A stretch of 64,000 nucleotides of DNA, taken from Mesaphorura yosii. Taxonomy: Eukaryota; Arthropoda; Collembola; Poduromorpha; Tullbergiidae. Both the position numbers and the translations under genes were made by a program. The stretch lies in NCBI GenBank assembly GCA_009869945.1, contig WIXG01000247.1:53823-117822 (forward strand). The letters run 5' to 3'. Positions within the stretch are counted from its first letter, which is position 1; every line of letters starts with the position of its first letter. The notes under the pieces were generated by a model. That model saw nothing but the letters and a program-made list of their open reading frames with translations, did not search any database and was not told the DNA's origin. This document shows positions 24,101-35,300 of the stretch, piece after piece.

Positions 24101-27100
24101 CGTGAAAGCAATTGATTTAAATGCACAAAACTAATGCAACTGTCAAGTCAAAACCTTTCGTACTCCAGAGCGCGAGTGTGAGCAATAAATCTTCCCAGAT
24201 TAACGCGTTCAGAAATAACTCGCAGTCGCAGTCGCAGTCGGCTTGCTTTGTTGTTCTCTCGTGCGTCTGCATTCTGCGTTCGTTCTTGACGGCTGCGCAC
24301 TGTGCGCACGTGGCCTAATCCTATAATCTGTTTTATTAGCATGAAAGGGTGAGACATAAACTGTTGGATTGTCGGAACTCGTTCATGCAGCAGTATCGCA
24401 AGTCAACGTTGCTTGTACGTGCAAGCCAAAATTGAAGCTGCCTAAGTTCTTTCAAGAAGCTTGAAGCGGATTAAAACCATTAAAGACACAATATTAACAC
24501 ATTTTCTCATGGAAAGACTTCAGACAACACTTTCCTCATGCCAAATGCCAGCCAATTTTCACTTTAATGCAATTTGGTGTTCAATGTTCAATGTTTTGCT
24601 GCCCGAAGCACAATACGAGCAAGAAAGCAAGAAGCCGTACAGCGTACATCCACTACTGATTTTACGCTGGCTAAAACAGTTCTGCGCAAATAGAATCGCT
24701 GAGGTGAACAAGATTTCATTCGGTCGAATGGAAACAAAGTGCGAATGCGAGAGTCCGAGAGATACGACGGAAACAAGAAGGGAAGACTGACATTTATTAC
24801 ACGAAGCGGTTCCTCTCTCTCTTTATTGTGATGGCACAAATTGAGGTTTGCGATGAACTTTGCGCCTTGTGATGGCGATGTGAGCGTCCGGAATCGATTC
24901 AGGTTCCGGGTTCTCACGTCTTCTTTATCTCGAACGGTTCTCGAGCTTCTCTAGATTTTGCGAAAGCCTGACCTTTGCCGAAGAATACATTTGACCCAGT
25001 TTTGTCTCGTGCCTTTTGTGTCTGAGTGAGTCTTTCTGTCTGCGTTCTCGTACACGTGTTCGTATTTCGTGTTCGGATTCTTTCCTGTCTCTGCTTCTAT
25101 GCTGCTTTCGACATGAATGGAAAAAGGAAAGATGTATAATATATTAATGTTAACTGCTTTCTCTTCTGCACGCTCTCGGTTCAGCTCAGATAAACCTCGC
25201 TTTAAGGAAACATGAAAGCAAATAGCAAAAGCAAATCTTAACTCTAGTCTCTCGTCTTTACAAGTAGGAAGTCATTTATGGCCTGGCCTGGCCAGGAATG
25301 CTAGCGCAACGAGTTCTCGAGTTCACAATCCCTTTGCGAGTAATATTTATCTCTTCTTATCTCTGCTCCGGCTTCCTTTGTATTGTACTTATACGATTCA
25401 CGTGCACGTCGGGCTCATTCTCCAGGTGAAATTTATAGTGCGTGAGTGTATTATGGCCACGGCATTATTAAACTTACAAATATGGACTTCCTGCCTGTGC
25501 ACTGGAAAACTGGAATCTCAGCGCAGCACAGGTTTTATGCCTTCGGGAATGCGGATGACCTGAAAATGAATCCGAGTCCCAGTCCAGTTTTGCTTCCTTT
25601 CGTGCTGCAAATCGACTTGGACCGTTTCACGCCGTGCTGTAAAGACCGTAATTGAAAACTTAATTTTGTATCATAGTAAGTGAATCAGGTGCAACACATG
25701 AGTCGCTTGGCTTTGGGTCAGGCAGGTAAAACGTTGTCGGTTCCTTGTTCTTCCATGATTGGCAGTACATGACACCTGAGTGTTGTTACTCGGCCATATC
25801 CTCACTCAACCTGTCACTTATTACAGCATTACAGGAACAGCTACGGGAGGATATAAGAAAACGACTGGCATGTCATGGTCCAGCTGAGTTTCTTTGTGCG
25901 CTGCGCAAATGCGACCTTATTGGGTTAGTCACGGCATTCTTGACGTTGAGGTTGAGGCCGACGTAGACTAACTTGAGCTTGGACAAGTGAACAGTGAGCT
26001 GAATGACGCAGGCATGATTTGTATTAGGTTAAGAGGTTTTGTTAAGAACCTGCAAGAATTCAAATATTATATTTTTCGATTCACTGTCGTTTTGTCGTTG
26101 TCGCAGCCAAACGGGAGTTCAGAAATATAATCTTTTCCTGTTTCATGCTTTGCTGGAGACCATTTACTTTAGTGGGCCTGGCCATTGTTATGTTACACTC
26201 CTTATTCTCAATCTTATTAAATCATGGGCAGTAATAAAATGTATTACATATTACGCATTTTTGGAGGAAGAGGAATATGAAAAATGCGCCGCGGTATTCA
26301 CATAATCCATTGTAGTATCGTGCACTGCATTGGGTTGCGTTACAAAACCTGCCTTCGCCTTACAAAAAAACCTTTGACATTTTCATTGTTGTTCCAGATT
26401 CCTTTCCAGTTTCTTTCAAATGCATTACGCTTACTCAATTTCTTTCATGCTGTCCCATATTTTTAAAAGTCCTGCTTCATTGCTTCATTGTTGTGAGCTC
26501 ATTTTTCTTTAAGACAGCATCTAAAAACGACTGCGAGTGCGATCGGTAAAATATCTTTCGTATTGTACGAGTATCGCATGTGATTTACCTTCGGTTCTCA
26601 TGATACTTTGGCATGATACGAAAACCAAACACAAGAATTACACTTCCGACGTGACATTGAACAAGTCTGTGGAATTGAGCTAAAGATACTCCCTTGCAAC
26701 CGAATCCGCTTTGAGCAAGCGCTTTTATGTGCTTTATCGCTGCTACGCTTTTAATTGGCTAATTATATGAAACGATTCCATTTGATCATAACTTGGTGAT
26801 GGCAATTATCATTAGACGTAATTGTTACGTGTATTACAAATCGTTGGAGCGCGAGCGGAGGAGGTTTGGAGATAATTACAAAATGAGTCATCATCGGTAA
26901 CTGCACGGTAACGAGTCACGATTCACGATTCACGGGTTGCACTTAAGGCAAGCACAGTCGCAACGTGAAGTGTTTTATTGAAATCACCTCAGCAGGCGAG
27001 TTTTATTCAGAATCTCATGTTGTCGATTCAATGATTCAAGTTGTTTGTCACTCTTGCGGTCTTTGACAAAATAATCCGTTGCGATGAAAGAGATTACTCG

Positions 27101-28554
27101 CATGTCAGCTTAAAACGAGAGGAGACAAACTGAAGACCTTGCGTATCGTGTCGGATTTGGCGTAAGCCTTCTCTGGCCTGACTTCATTCGATCAATCAAT
27201 TAGCGGACATTCTCTGGCTTAATGTGCTCTAACGTATTCAATTCAGCTTCATTACCGGGTCGGAATCGGTCGGAATGTTGACACAAATGATATGCCATAA
27301 CCATTAAATTACTGCGGGTGCGGAGGCGAACCACTCCATCAGTCAATCAGGTACAATTTGATGTTGATTACGATTGCTACTTGTACCAGTTCCAGAAAAC
27401 AAAAAGCAAGGCGACATTTTAATGTGAAACCATTGGCAAGTTCTAGTCTGTCAGTCGTTCTCGTTATTTCAATCGGACGGCTAAAAGTCGTTTATTCTGG
27501 CAGCATACAATCAAATTACCACACAGAAGATTCAGTTGGGAATAGATGAATGCCCTGTGTACTGCTTCGGCTTCTTGCTTGAATGGAATGAACCTTAAAT
27601 GTAAAAAAAAGTAAAGCAACGAAGTCAATTCTCTGACTGACAGTTTCGCAATGCAATCTGCAATGCAAATGCATTTGAATAAGATAAATGATATTTCGTG
27701 AACAGTATTATCCAGCAAGATGAACAACGCTCGCTCGCTGCTCGTACGTGCATTTCATGTGAATTAGAGCGAAAACAATAGAAATCCTTTTTAACGTAGT
27801 CGCGTCGCTGGCTGGAAGTATGCAAAAACTCAGCAGGCTGCAGAGCTCATTGATTTTTGTGCTGGTGCTGGCGCTAGTTCGTCATTTTACTGCTCCGATT
27901 TCAATTCATGCATGGAAGTCCTTCAATGAATATAGTATCTGTGGTAATACAGTGCATTTTGTTTATTAATTTCAAAGCTCGTGCTTCGGATTCCAACATT
28001 TTTTGTCCGCAAGAAATGGTCGATTTTATTTTATTAATTTTTCAGAATTTTTAACTTCGCATTATTGCAAAGATTCGATTCTTTTAGAATCGGCCATACA
28101 ATTCAAAAATTCTTTTCGAGACGCAGGCGCAATGAAATACGAGTCAGGTGATTCGGCTGTCACACTTATCCGCACTTCAATGATGCTGTCGCTGTCGAAA
28201 TCGAGCGATCACAAGATGTTTTCCAAACTCGAATGTAGAAGCATGCCCGCATGGCGGCGAAGGGATTCTCTTTCACACCATTTCATAACGAGACCGTTTC
28301 TCCTGCGTATCCTCCTCAGATTCCTAACCAAAACGATATAAAATGTGGGACTCCAGAATCGTGTCGAGCTGCGAGAAACTGTATACTCCATTTCTACTGA
28401 TTGCAAGCGCAAATGACTTTGACCGTGGAATGCGCTGGCGGCTCAGTCAGCAGACGACAAAGAAAGTGAGCTTAATTCTCCCGGGCCTCTTGCCCGTAGC
28501 CACTGCCGCCGCGACCGCTTCTCAAAATACCACCAATGAAAAGAAGGCACTTAC
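18159..28554. other. Long gene-poor interval
   Basis: About 10.4 kb with only short open frames. It contains one Cys-rich candidate exon (23851-24043, minus), listed separately. Short tandem runs occur, for example four CGCAGT units near 24228 and a GGCCTGGCCTGGCC run near 25278. No RNA gene or autonomous mobile element was recognised. Confidence 0.55.
23851..24043 (-). CDS. Candidate Cys-rich (VWC-like) exon of an unknown secreted protein
   Basis: An acceptor-like AATTTCAG precedes an open stretch reading FLKIRSARKCPRQINWCPCR, then CQNDGLVISC and QHADRKCG. The spacing C-x-C-x-C...DG-x-V-x-x-C-x6-C recalls von Willebrand factor type C or similar disulfide-rich extracellular modules. A donor (GTATGA) follows after GTQK. 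The exon is phase 0 at its 5' side. This matches a signal-peptide exon at 28555-28650 on the same strand, which also ends in phase 0, so the two could belong to one gene. No complete gene can be built from the sequence alone, and neither identity nor expression is established. Confidence 0.33.
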
Positions 28555-28650
28555 CAGGAAATTCGCGAGAATTGATGTGTTGAGTTCAATTGGGACTATC
28601 CCAATCTCAAATCCATTGCACCAGAAGAGTAACACAGATAAAAGCAGCAT
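28555..28650 (-). CDS. Candidate signal-peptide first exon
   Basis: ATG at 28650 begins MLLLSVLLFWCNG, a textbook signal peptide, followed by FEIGIVPIELNTSILANFL and a consensus donor GTAAGTGCC at phase 0 (32 codons). It could be the first coding exon of a secreted protein on the minus strand, possibly joined to the Cys-rich exon 4.5 kb away. The reading frame continues open upstream of the ATG, and a plus-strand open frame starts at almost the same place, so a chance match is possible. Confidence 0.35.
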
Positions 28651-29382
28651 CAGCAGTCGAGCGACTGTGACAAACGGCCCCGAGCCGCAGGTTCTACCAG
28701 CCAGTCCATTAGCCAAGTTGAATGTGGTCATGGAACCCGAATTGTCACCACTTCCACTGGCAAGATTCCCCGACACAATGCCGGTTTAGTGACGCCCTAC
28801 GAACCACCGTCCGGGCCACCGCAGGAGAGTTGGGGAAACCCAATTCCGAAGCTGGCACCCAATCGGAATGCTGCCAAGATCACATACACGGACTGGTTTG
28901 CCAAACGGGCACCCAATCGAAATAGAATTCCGTGGATCGACTTTGACCCATTTAACCCGATTCCGCCTGCGGATCAAGTTCCACCATTGGAAAGAAAGGT
29001 GGCCCTGGAGCGTCTGCTTGGGAGAGAACCACTCTTGCTGGAGCACATGAGAATGTCAGTTCACGTTCCAAGCAGATCAGTGCCGACGAAACTTCTGAAG
29101 AATCCACTTGCGGAACGCCACTTCTTTCGAGAGGATGTTGAGCGAAAGAAGCGCCTGGAGCAGTTTGGTGAAAATGCAAATGGTCACCATCGCGAGCTCC
29201 TGGTAGGGCCCGACAGAAGTCGACATCGGAGTTTGTGCCGCCGCCCGTCCAAGATTGGCTGTCTGATTCCGAAACAAACTTGTTTCATGAAGCACCATTC
29301 GCCTGTCGCTCGCGTTTACGAAGTTAAGTCACTTCCTTTGAAGGCATTATCGCGCTTAAAACTCGTCCGTCGACCGTCATAA
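28642..29382 (+). CDS. Unidentified 247-codon open frame, proline/arginine-rich
   Basis: Frame open from 28642 to a stop at 29380-29382. The upstream start is not resolved: there is an in-frame stop at 28639, and an acceptor or a non-ATG start would be needed. The composition looks coding, with RNY-like codons and a mixture of charged and aromatic residues. The first half carries YEPPSGPPQESWGNPIP and a doubled motif, APNRNAAK then KRAPNRNRIPWIDFDPF, separated by 54 bp. The second half is basic (REDVERKKRLEQFGENANG) and ends KALSRLKLVRRPS with three cysteines before it. Dibasic sites (FAKR, RKKR) would allow prohormone-type processing, but no known peptide family is recognised. It may be the last exon of a gene whose 5' exons were not found. 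Confidence 0.42.
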   Translation, partial: KQHQQSSDCDKRPRAAGSTSQSISQVECGHGTRIVTTSTGKIPRHNAGLVTPYEPPSGPPQESWGNPIPKLAPNRNAAKITYTDWFAKRAPNRNRIPWIDFDPFNPIPPADQVPPLERKVALERLLGREPLLLEHMRMSVHVPSRSVPTKLLKNPLAERHFFREDVERKKRLEQFGENANGHHRELLVGPDRSRHRSLCRRPSKIGCLIPKQTCFMKHHSPVARVYEVKSLPLKALSRLKLVRRPS

Positions 29383-32300
29383 ATGCAATGGAAATGAAAG
29401 TCCGTGACATCGTTTCAATTTAATGAAATCTGAGTAGATTACATAAGTATCCTACAGAATCTTATGCGTATAATAAGGGCAAAATTGGCATAGTTTGCCT
29501 CGAATTTATTGACTTAGCAAAACACCTGCAAGGAAGATGAAAGACGCTTCGAGTCAAGTATACTCATCACTTTGCTTTGGCAAAAAGCGGCCAAATAGGA
29601 TTTGAATTTAATGAAATTTCTTTTGAAGTGCACATTCGCGTAATGCGTATTGCGTATCGTATTTACCTTCACCACCGTAGCGTGCCATGCCATGCATTAT
29701 CGTGAAAATGAAACGAGTAAATTGTCCAATTTTCGATTTCGACGAGCAGTTTCGCTCGCTTGTGTATTCAGAAAACATGTGCGCGGGCGCGTGCCAATTT
29801 TATGCGAATTGCGAATGCTGAATGGGGTACATAAAAATATTGAAGAGGTTCTTTTCATGTTTTCGTGAGTGGTCTCAATTACAAGATTCGCTCGTGCCGT
29901 ATGCGGACGCTCGCGGATGCGGAGTTGACCTCATTCAGTGCGAGTGCGCCTGAATAGGGTATTTAAATTGTAAATGGCATGGCATGGCTTTCTGTCATCA
30001 CTCGCTATTCCCTCGAATCGATTTTTGGCTTTTTTCAAACACGAGCTTGATTTCTTTACGATTCATGAACTCCTTAATAAGTTCAAGTATCAGTCATGTT
30101 CTGTTTACTCTCAAGATTCCTGGAGTGTGTTCAGTTCATGCCTGTGTTTACTTTCTAATTTGTTGCCAATTCCTACGCATGGCATTTGGCAACTGCTTTC
30201 GCATTTCGTAAGAACAAATCTGTACTTTGGTATTTATGGCACTGCATTTTATCATATCGCTCCATGAGCCATGAGCCACGTGTACACGTATTTAGAACAA
30301 CTCAAGAGCATCTGCTACATGACAAATCTCTATACACTAAATTACTCGCAGTCGCTTAGTCGAATAAATTCTTATTCGTCCTGCTTCTTTTCGGCCGTCG
30401 TCGCCTTGTCTTAATTTTGAGAGTTTGTAAACAACACTTGACATAAATACTCGAATAACACCAAAGAAATATATTGGCGTCGTCCGCGCTCGCGTTCGTA
30501 AATCCTCAATTAATAAGACCACGAATGGAATTTGTGCCCTATCGTATTTTAATACAATTTCTGCTGCAGTGAAAGCTGCCTTGATTGTGTTGACAAATGT
30601 TTACATGATCAAATGAAAATTGAAGCCAAGTACAAATTCGAGCCCCTGCCATTTTATTTCATTTTATTGACGCTTCACCTTGTCTCTCACACGATCACAA
30701 TCTGAACCTGAAGTACTTCGATTAGATAACCAGCCACAGCATCGCACAAAACATACGCGATGCACTCCGCATCCGATCTCCGGTCGCCGGATTCAGTGAT
30801 TCAATGAAAGAGAGAAATTGAAATCTATTTCTCTCCCTTCTTTTATGCTCGGCATTATTCAAACTCACAGTCGAACCCAACTCGTATTATTGTACCGTCT
30901 CTTTTGTCGTGTCATAAAGCAAAGCAAAGGTAGGGTCGAATAATTTTTTTCTTTGAAGATCATATGTGGGTTATTAATGAATGTGTGCTGTGCACGCTTG
31001 TCGGTAGTGAAAGGAAAGTGTCCACAGTACAGAGCAGAATGGCAGTCGCCATCGCCATCGCCATAACCCCAAAAGTTTTCCTATTCACCGAAGAATTATA
31101 GCACGCATGGTCCCGTATAAAGTGCAATCATTGCGATACGATGATGATTGCTGAACTCTGAACGCGAGCGCGGCATGGAGGAAAGGAACCTTTTACTTAA
31201 ATCTATGAGATTCAATTTTGATCTCTTCTGGGTTCTCATCAGCAGCAACAAAAAATCGCGTTAGCGTCGACGCTCCCTCCGCTCGTTTACACATTCATAC
31301 TTTTAAAAACCTATCGCACATCACATCGTTCCATTCCCATTGCCTTTACTGCTTTACCCTTGATGAAATGAACGTATGAACGCACTCATCCCATGCCAGG
31401 GCTCATGGCCCTGTCGTCTACGATTTTGATATGCTTTTGTCCATATGGGATCGGATGAATGATGTAACAACCAGAGTACTACTACGACCAGCGCAGCGCA
31501 GAGAGAATTTATAAGAGAAGATGTTGATGTTGATGATGTCGGCCGAAGAGAGAGAGGAGACCAAACTATGCACTGCTGATGAAACTACTACGAACCCACT
31601 CGCTTTCGGTCTTCTTCCCAGCCCAACGGACTGGCTGGCTGCTGGAGAGGCGACTCGCGACTCTTTCTCTTTTATTTTTCCCTTTGTGCACAATTCTCTC
31701 AGCAGTTCGCTTTCGGATGTCGGTGGGTTGAGACGCTTTTGCTCTCATCTCTCAATTTAACAAAACTCAAACTTATTAAGGAAACGTTGTCCTGCTGCTT
31801 TTCCTGGCGGAATTCCAAATCGCTTTTTGTCTCAGTGCGTGCGTGCGTGTGCGTTTAGTTTCCAGTCGTCCATTTCATTACGGTCACTGCGAGCACAGCA
31901 AGTTGGAGTAAAAGTGAATGTTGGATTGTGCGAGGAGAAAATTTGTACGTGCGTAAAAACAAATGGGACTCGCACTCGGTCTCTTATCATAACCTCTAGT
32001 TGACTGCGATAAATCTCTTTATGGAGATTTGATACCGTAAGTCACCGTTAATTTGACAATTTCATTTGTTACGCGTATTTCTGATTTGGGGCTCCTTTTC
32101 GTATTTAATTGCAGTATCGTCCGTTCGTTTCGTTTAGTTCTTAATGAAATATAGTAGATTTATAAAACTTGGAGCTGAGGAAGCCTTCACTTTCAATTAG
32201 AGAGGTATCGAACTCTTCAGTCGAGCATTGCTGTTCCTAGCTTGCAGCTTCATTCTGCTTTCATCTGAGCAAGCACGCACTTCAGGCACTCTTCCTTAAT

Positions 32301-35300
32301 TATGTTCCATTATCGCTTCTTTTGTTTCAGGTAAAGGAATTAAAAGGGAGTGCGTCGAAGGTGAAAGAAAGCGTGTTGCGTCTCAAGCGGGAGGAAGCCC
32401 GAAAGCGACAGCAACTTGAAAGTGACTTACTTAACACGACAACGACACTGTACACTGCTTTCAGTACACAACTTAAAGTGTTTGAGTGAACTCTGCCATA
32501 ACTTCTCGAAAGAGCCGACGGAAAGTGTGCAATTTCCTTTGCAGGACTTGTTGACAACCTTTTTTGTCCACACATTTGTAAAGTTCTGAACTCTCACACT
32601 GCACGGTACAATCAGACGAGACAAGATTTGGGAACACAATGGAATAAGAAGACAAGAAAATATTGAGAGAAATGCTGTAAAAATAAATTGGAGCCCAATA
32701 CAACTGTTGGAAACGAGAGGAGGTAAGAAACGACATAAGAAGTAGAAGGAGGAGAAAGTAACGAGAACGAGAACGAATAAATCTAATGCATAAAGTTGGC
32801 TGACTTGACTTAGACTTGAGTTTGTTTGAGATCCGATGAAACACGGCACAGAAAAACAGCACATCATCATTTCGATGCTGGTTAGCTCGCCCGCAGCAGC
32901 ACAGCACAAAAGCTCACTGTGTCATGTATGCCTGGGCTTTGTACATTGTGTTTATCTCTCATGAGAAAGAAAGGAATTTCCAGTTCGCGTACTCGTACGT
33001 GTGAGTTGAGTTATTAATCATCAATCAACATCACGCACAATTCTCCGGCACTGGCGCGCTGACAGACTTGCCATAAACTCGACGGCCAAAAACTTTAGCT
33101 TTTGTTACAAGGAAAACGTGAAGTGTGGTCTTGCTTGTCTCTGCCGTGCTGAATTGTTCATATTGCAGCTTCGTGTTTCCAGTTGCTCATAAACCTGCTG
33201 GCCACTTGCTCTCGAGCTTCGTACACGTTGTTCATCTGCCAATCTCGCAATAATGGGATTTAATCATAAGAATAAATACAATGCAATATTGTTCTTGCCA
33301 GGCACAATCGAGAACCACCTCGTTAAAGGAGTAGTACGCGTGGTCGCGTGGCTTGTTGTGGTGCCAGTGCAAGTTTATTTGCTCCGTGTTCTCGAAATAG
33401 CCGTGGCCGTGCTGTGGCTTTCTCGAATGAATCAATGGATCAAACATCCAGCAAGAGCAGCCAGATGGAAATTGAACGCTGGTGCGTGAAGGGAATTATT
33501 GCACCTGTTTGTATTCTGTAGCCAGTAATTATATGTCTAATCAAAATTCGATTCCTCAGTCATTATTTGCTGCACCACCCATGCTGAAGTTGAATTGATG
33601 ATCCCAGCGGTGGCCTCTCGACAATTTGCAATTTGCACACGCAGGAAGCAGGAAGGTTCACATATTTCACATGCGCGAACCACAAGTTCGTAATTTCTGC
33701 ACTGACATTTGAGTACGACGCCCAAAATAATTCAAATCGCATCAAATCATGCGTAGTCTGGGAGTTTGGCTGGTACGGCAATTGACTGGTTGAACGCAGA
33801 ATGCATTCTTCCCTGACTGACGCAGTAAAAATATTTACATTTTTGTGCTGCTGCATCGCATAACCGGATTATGCATGCATTTCTCCATAATCCACGCCAC
33901 GGTGAATGGATGAACTTGACTTTCTGGAGAATATCAAAGATTATTTTCTTTGGAATTTATTAATAATCTAATGCCTATATTTTGGGCTTGACTTGGGTGC
34001 AAGTTACTGATAAGATTCGTATGTAAATGAATGCGTAACGCGTAAACGCATATTTTTCACCCTCTTGGAGCAATATTTGGCCAGCGCCAGCGTCGTGAAT
34101 GCTGTCAGTTTGATGTGAAGCTATTTTCTTTCCCTTGCCCACCCGCCTGGCCCTCACTCAAGTTTTTATTACCGTTTGACATGAAGAATGAAGTATTTGA
34201 AAACTTTCTTCGTCGAATTTTATGCGTCTGTAATTTATCATCAGCCGCCACCACGACCAGCATATCAACTTTCATTCCTTAACAGCGCGTTTACGCATTT
34301 TCACCATAAGCTTTTGATTACGGCGTGGCCTGGCATCGCTTGAGCATGTCTAAATATCTTTCATCACATTAAACGGATGAATTTCATTTCATTCTCAAGA
34401 CAAGCGTATAACTCGCTATTACTCTTCTTCTCTCTGCTTTGCTCCGTCGCACCCTCCGTCGTCGTTTCCTAAGCCTGCGATGCGACTCGAACGCATTCAC
34501 TGGCATGGCAGGATTTGACTGCTTGTCATTATTTAAATTTTCTTTATTAAATGAGTGACTGTAGGGAAGCTGAAGCTCAAGCGGAAAGATTTATTCTACT
34601 CGAGATTGAGATATTCGGCGGTGCAGGAATTAAGATGGAAATAAATTACCCATAAAACAACATGAGTGTCTCCACTGAAGTTTTCTAATGACTTGCCTAA
34701 TGAAAAAGAAATGAACGCATCACGCATCGTGCGGAATGGAAAAACAATTAAAGGCTTCGTATGGTATTAATTTCCGCATTGAAGCATCCCCCTGTCTTTT
34801 CTCTGCGTGGGAATGAAAATGATTTCGGTACGCAGTCAATCTCAATTCATTGTTCATTCCATTAGCTAATTTCTTCTGGTTTCACTTTGGATAAATGTCG
34901 CGATGAACCTCAACACAATTTATTTCCCTACATCAATAACATTTTAGTGTTATGTTCTAAAAGGCTGGGCCCGTCCTACGTGCACATGAAAAATGTCATT
35001 TCATTCTGTCCTCAAGTATTTCTCATTGTTGTGTCGTCTTGTGCCGAAGCTGAACCTCTTTTCCTTGTATGGTGGTATTTTCGTTGCTCGGAACTTCTGC
35101 AAATTAAACCTGATTTCACGGCAAACCGTCCCTCTGAATGAAGTTGACATTTGTAAGGAATCCTGCCCTGAAATAGGAAATGGCCAAGTTTCCAATTCCT
35201 GCGTGCCAAACTCAATTGAGATTATTCTCTCGCGTGAAGAAAGTACGCAAAAATTCGAATCCGATATTTGGAGCAGGCGTTTTCGGAAGATGTTGATGTT

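Noticed and set aside
29227-29310. Allatostatin-C-like spacing (C, six residues, C-F) in the 28642-29382 frame
   Set aside because: Only the cysteine spacing fits. The aromatic and Asn/Pro core residues and flanking processing sites of allatostatin C are missing.
32427-32909. 160-aa minus-strand frame with many hydrophobic residues and an overlapping 144-aa frame
   Set aside because: Both frames arise from a purine-rich plus strand read in reverse. They are low complexity and lack splice or family signals.
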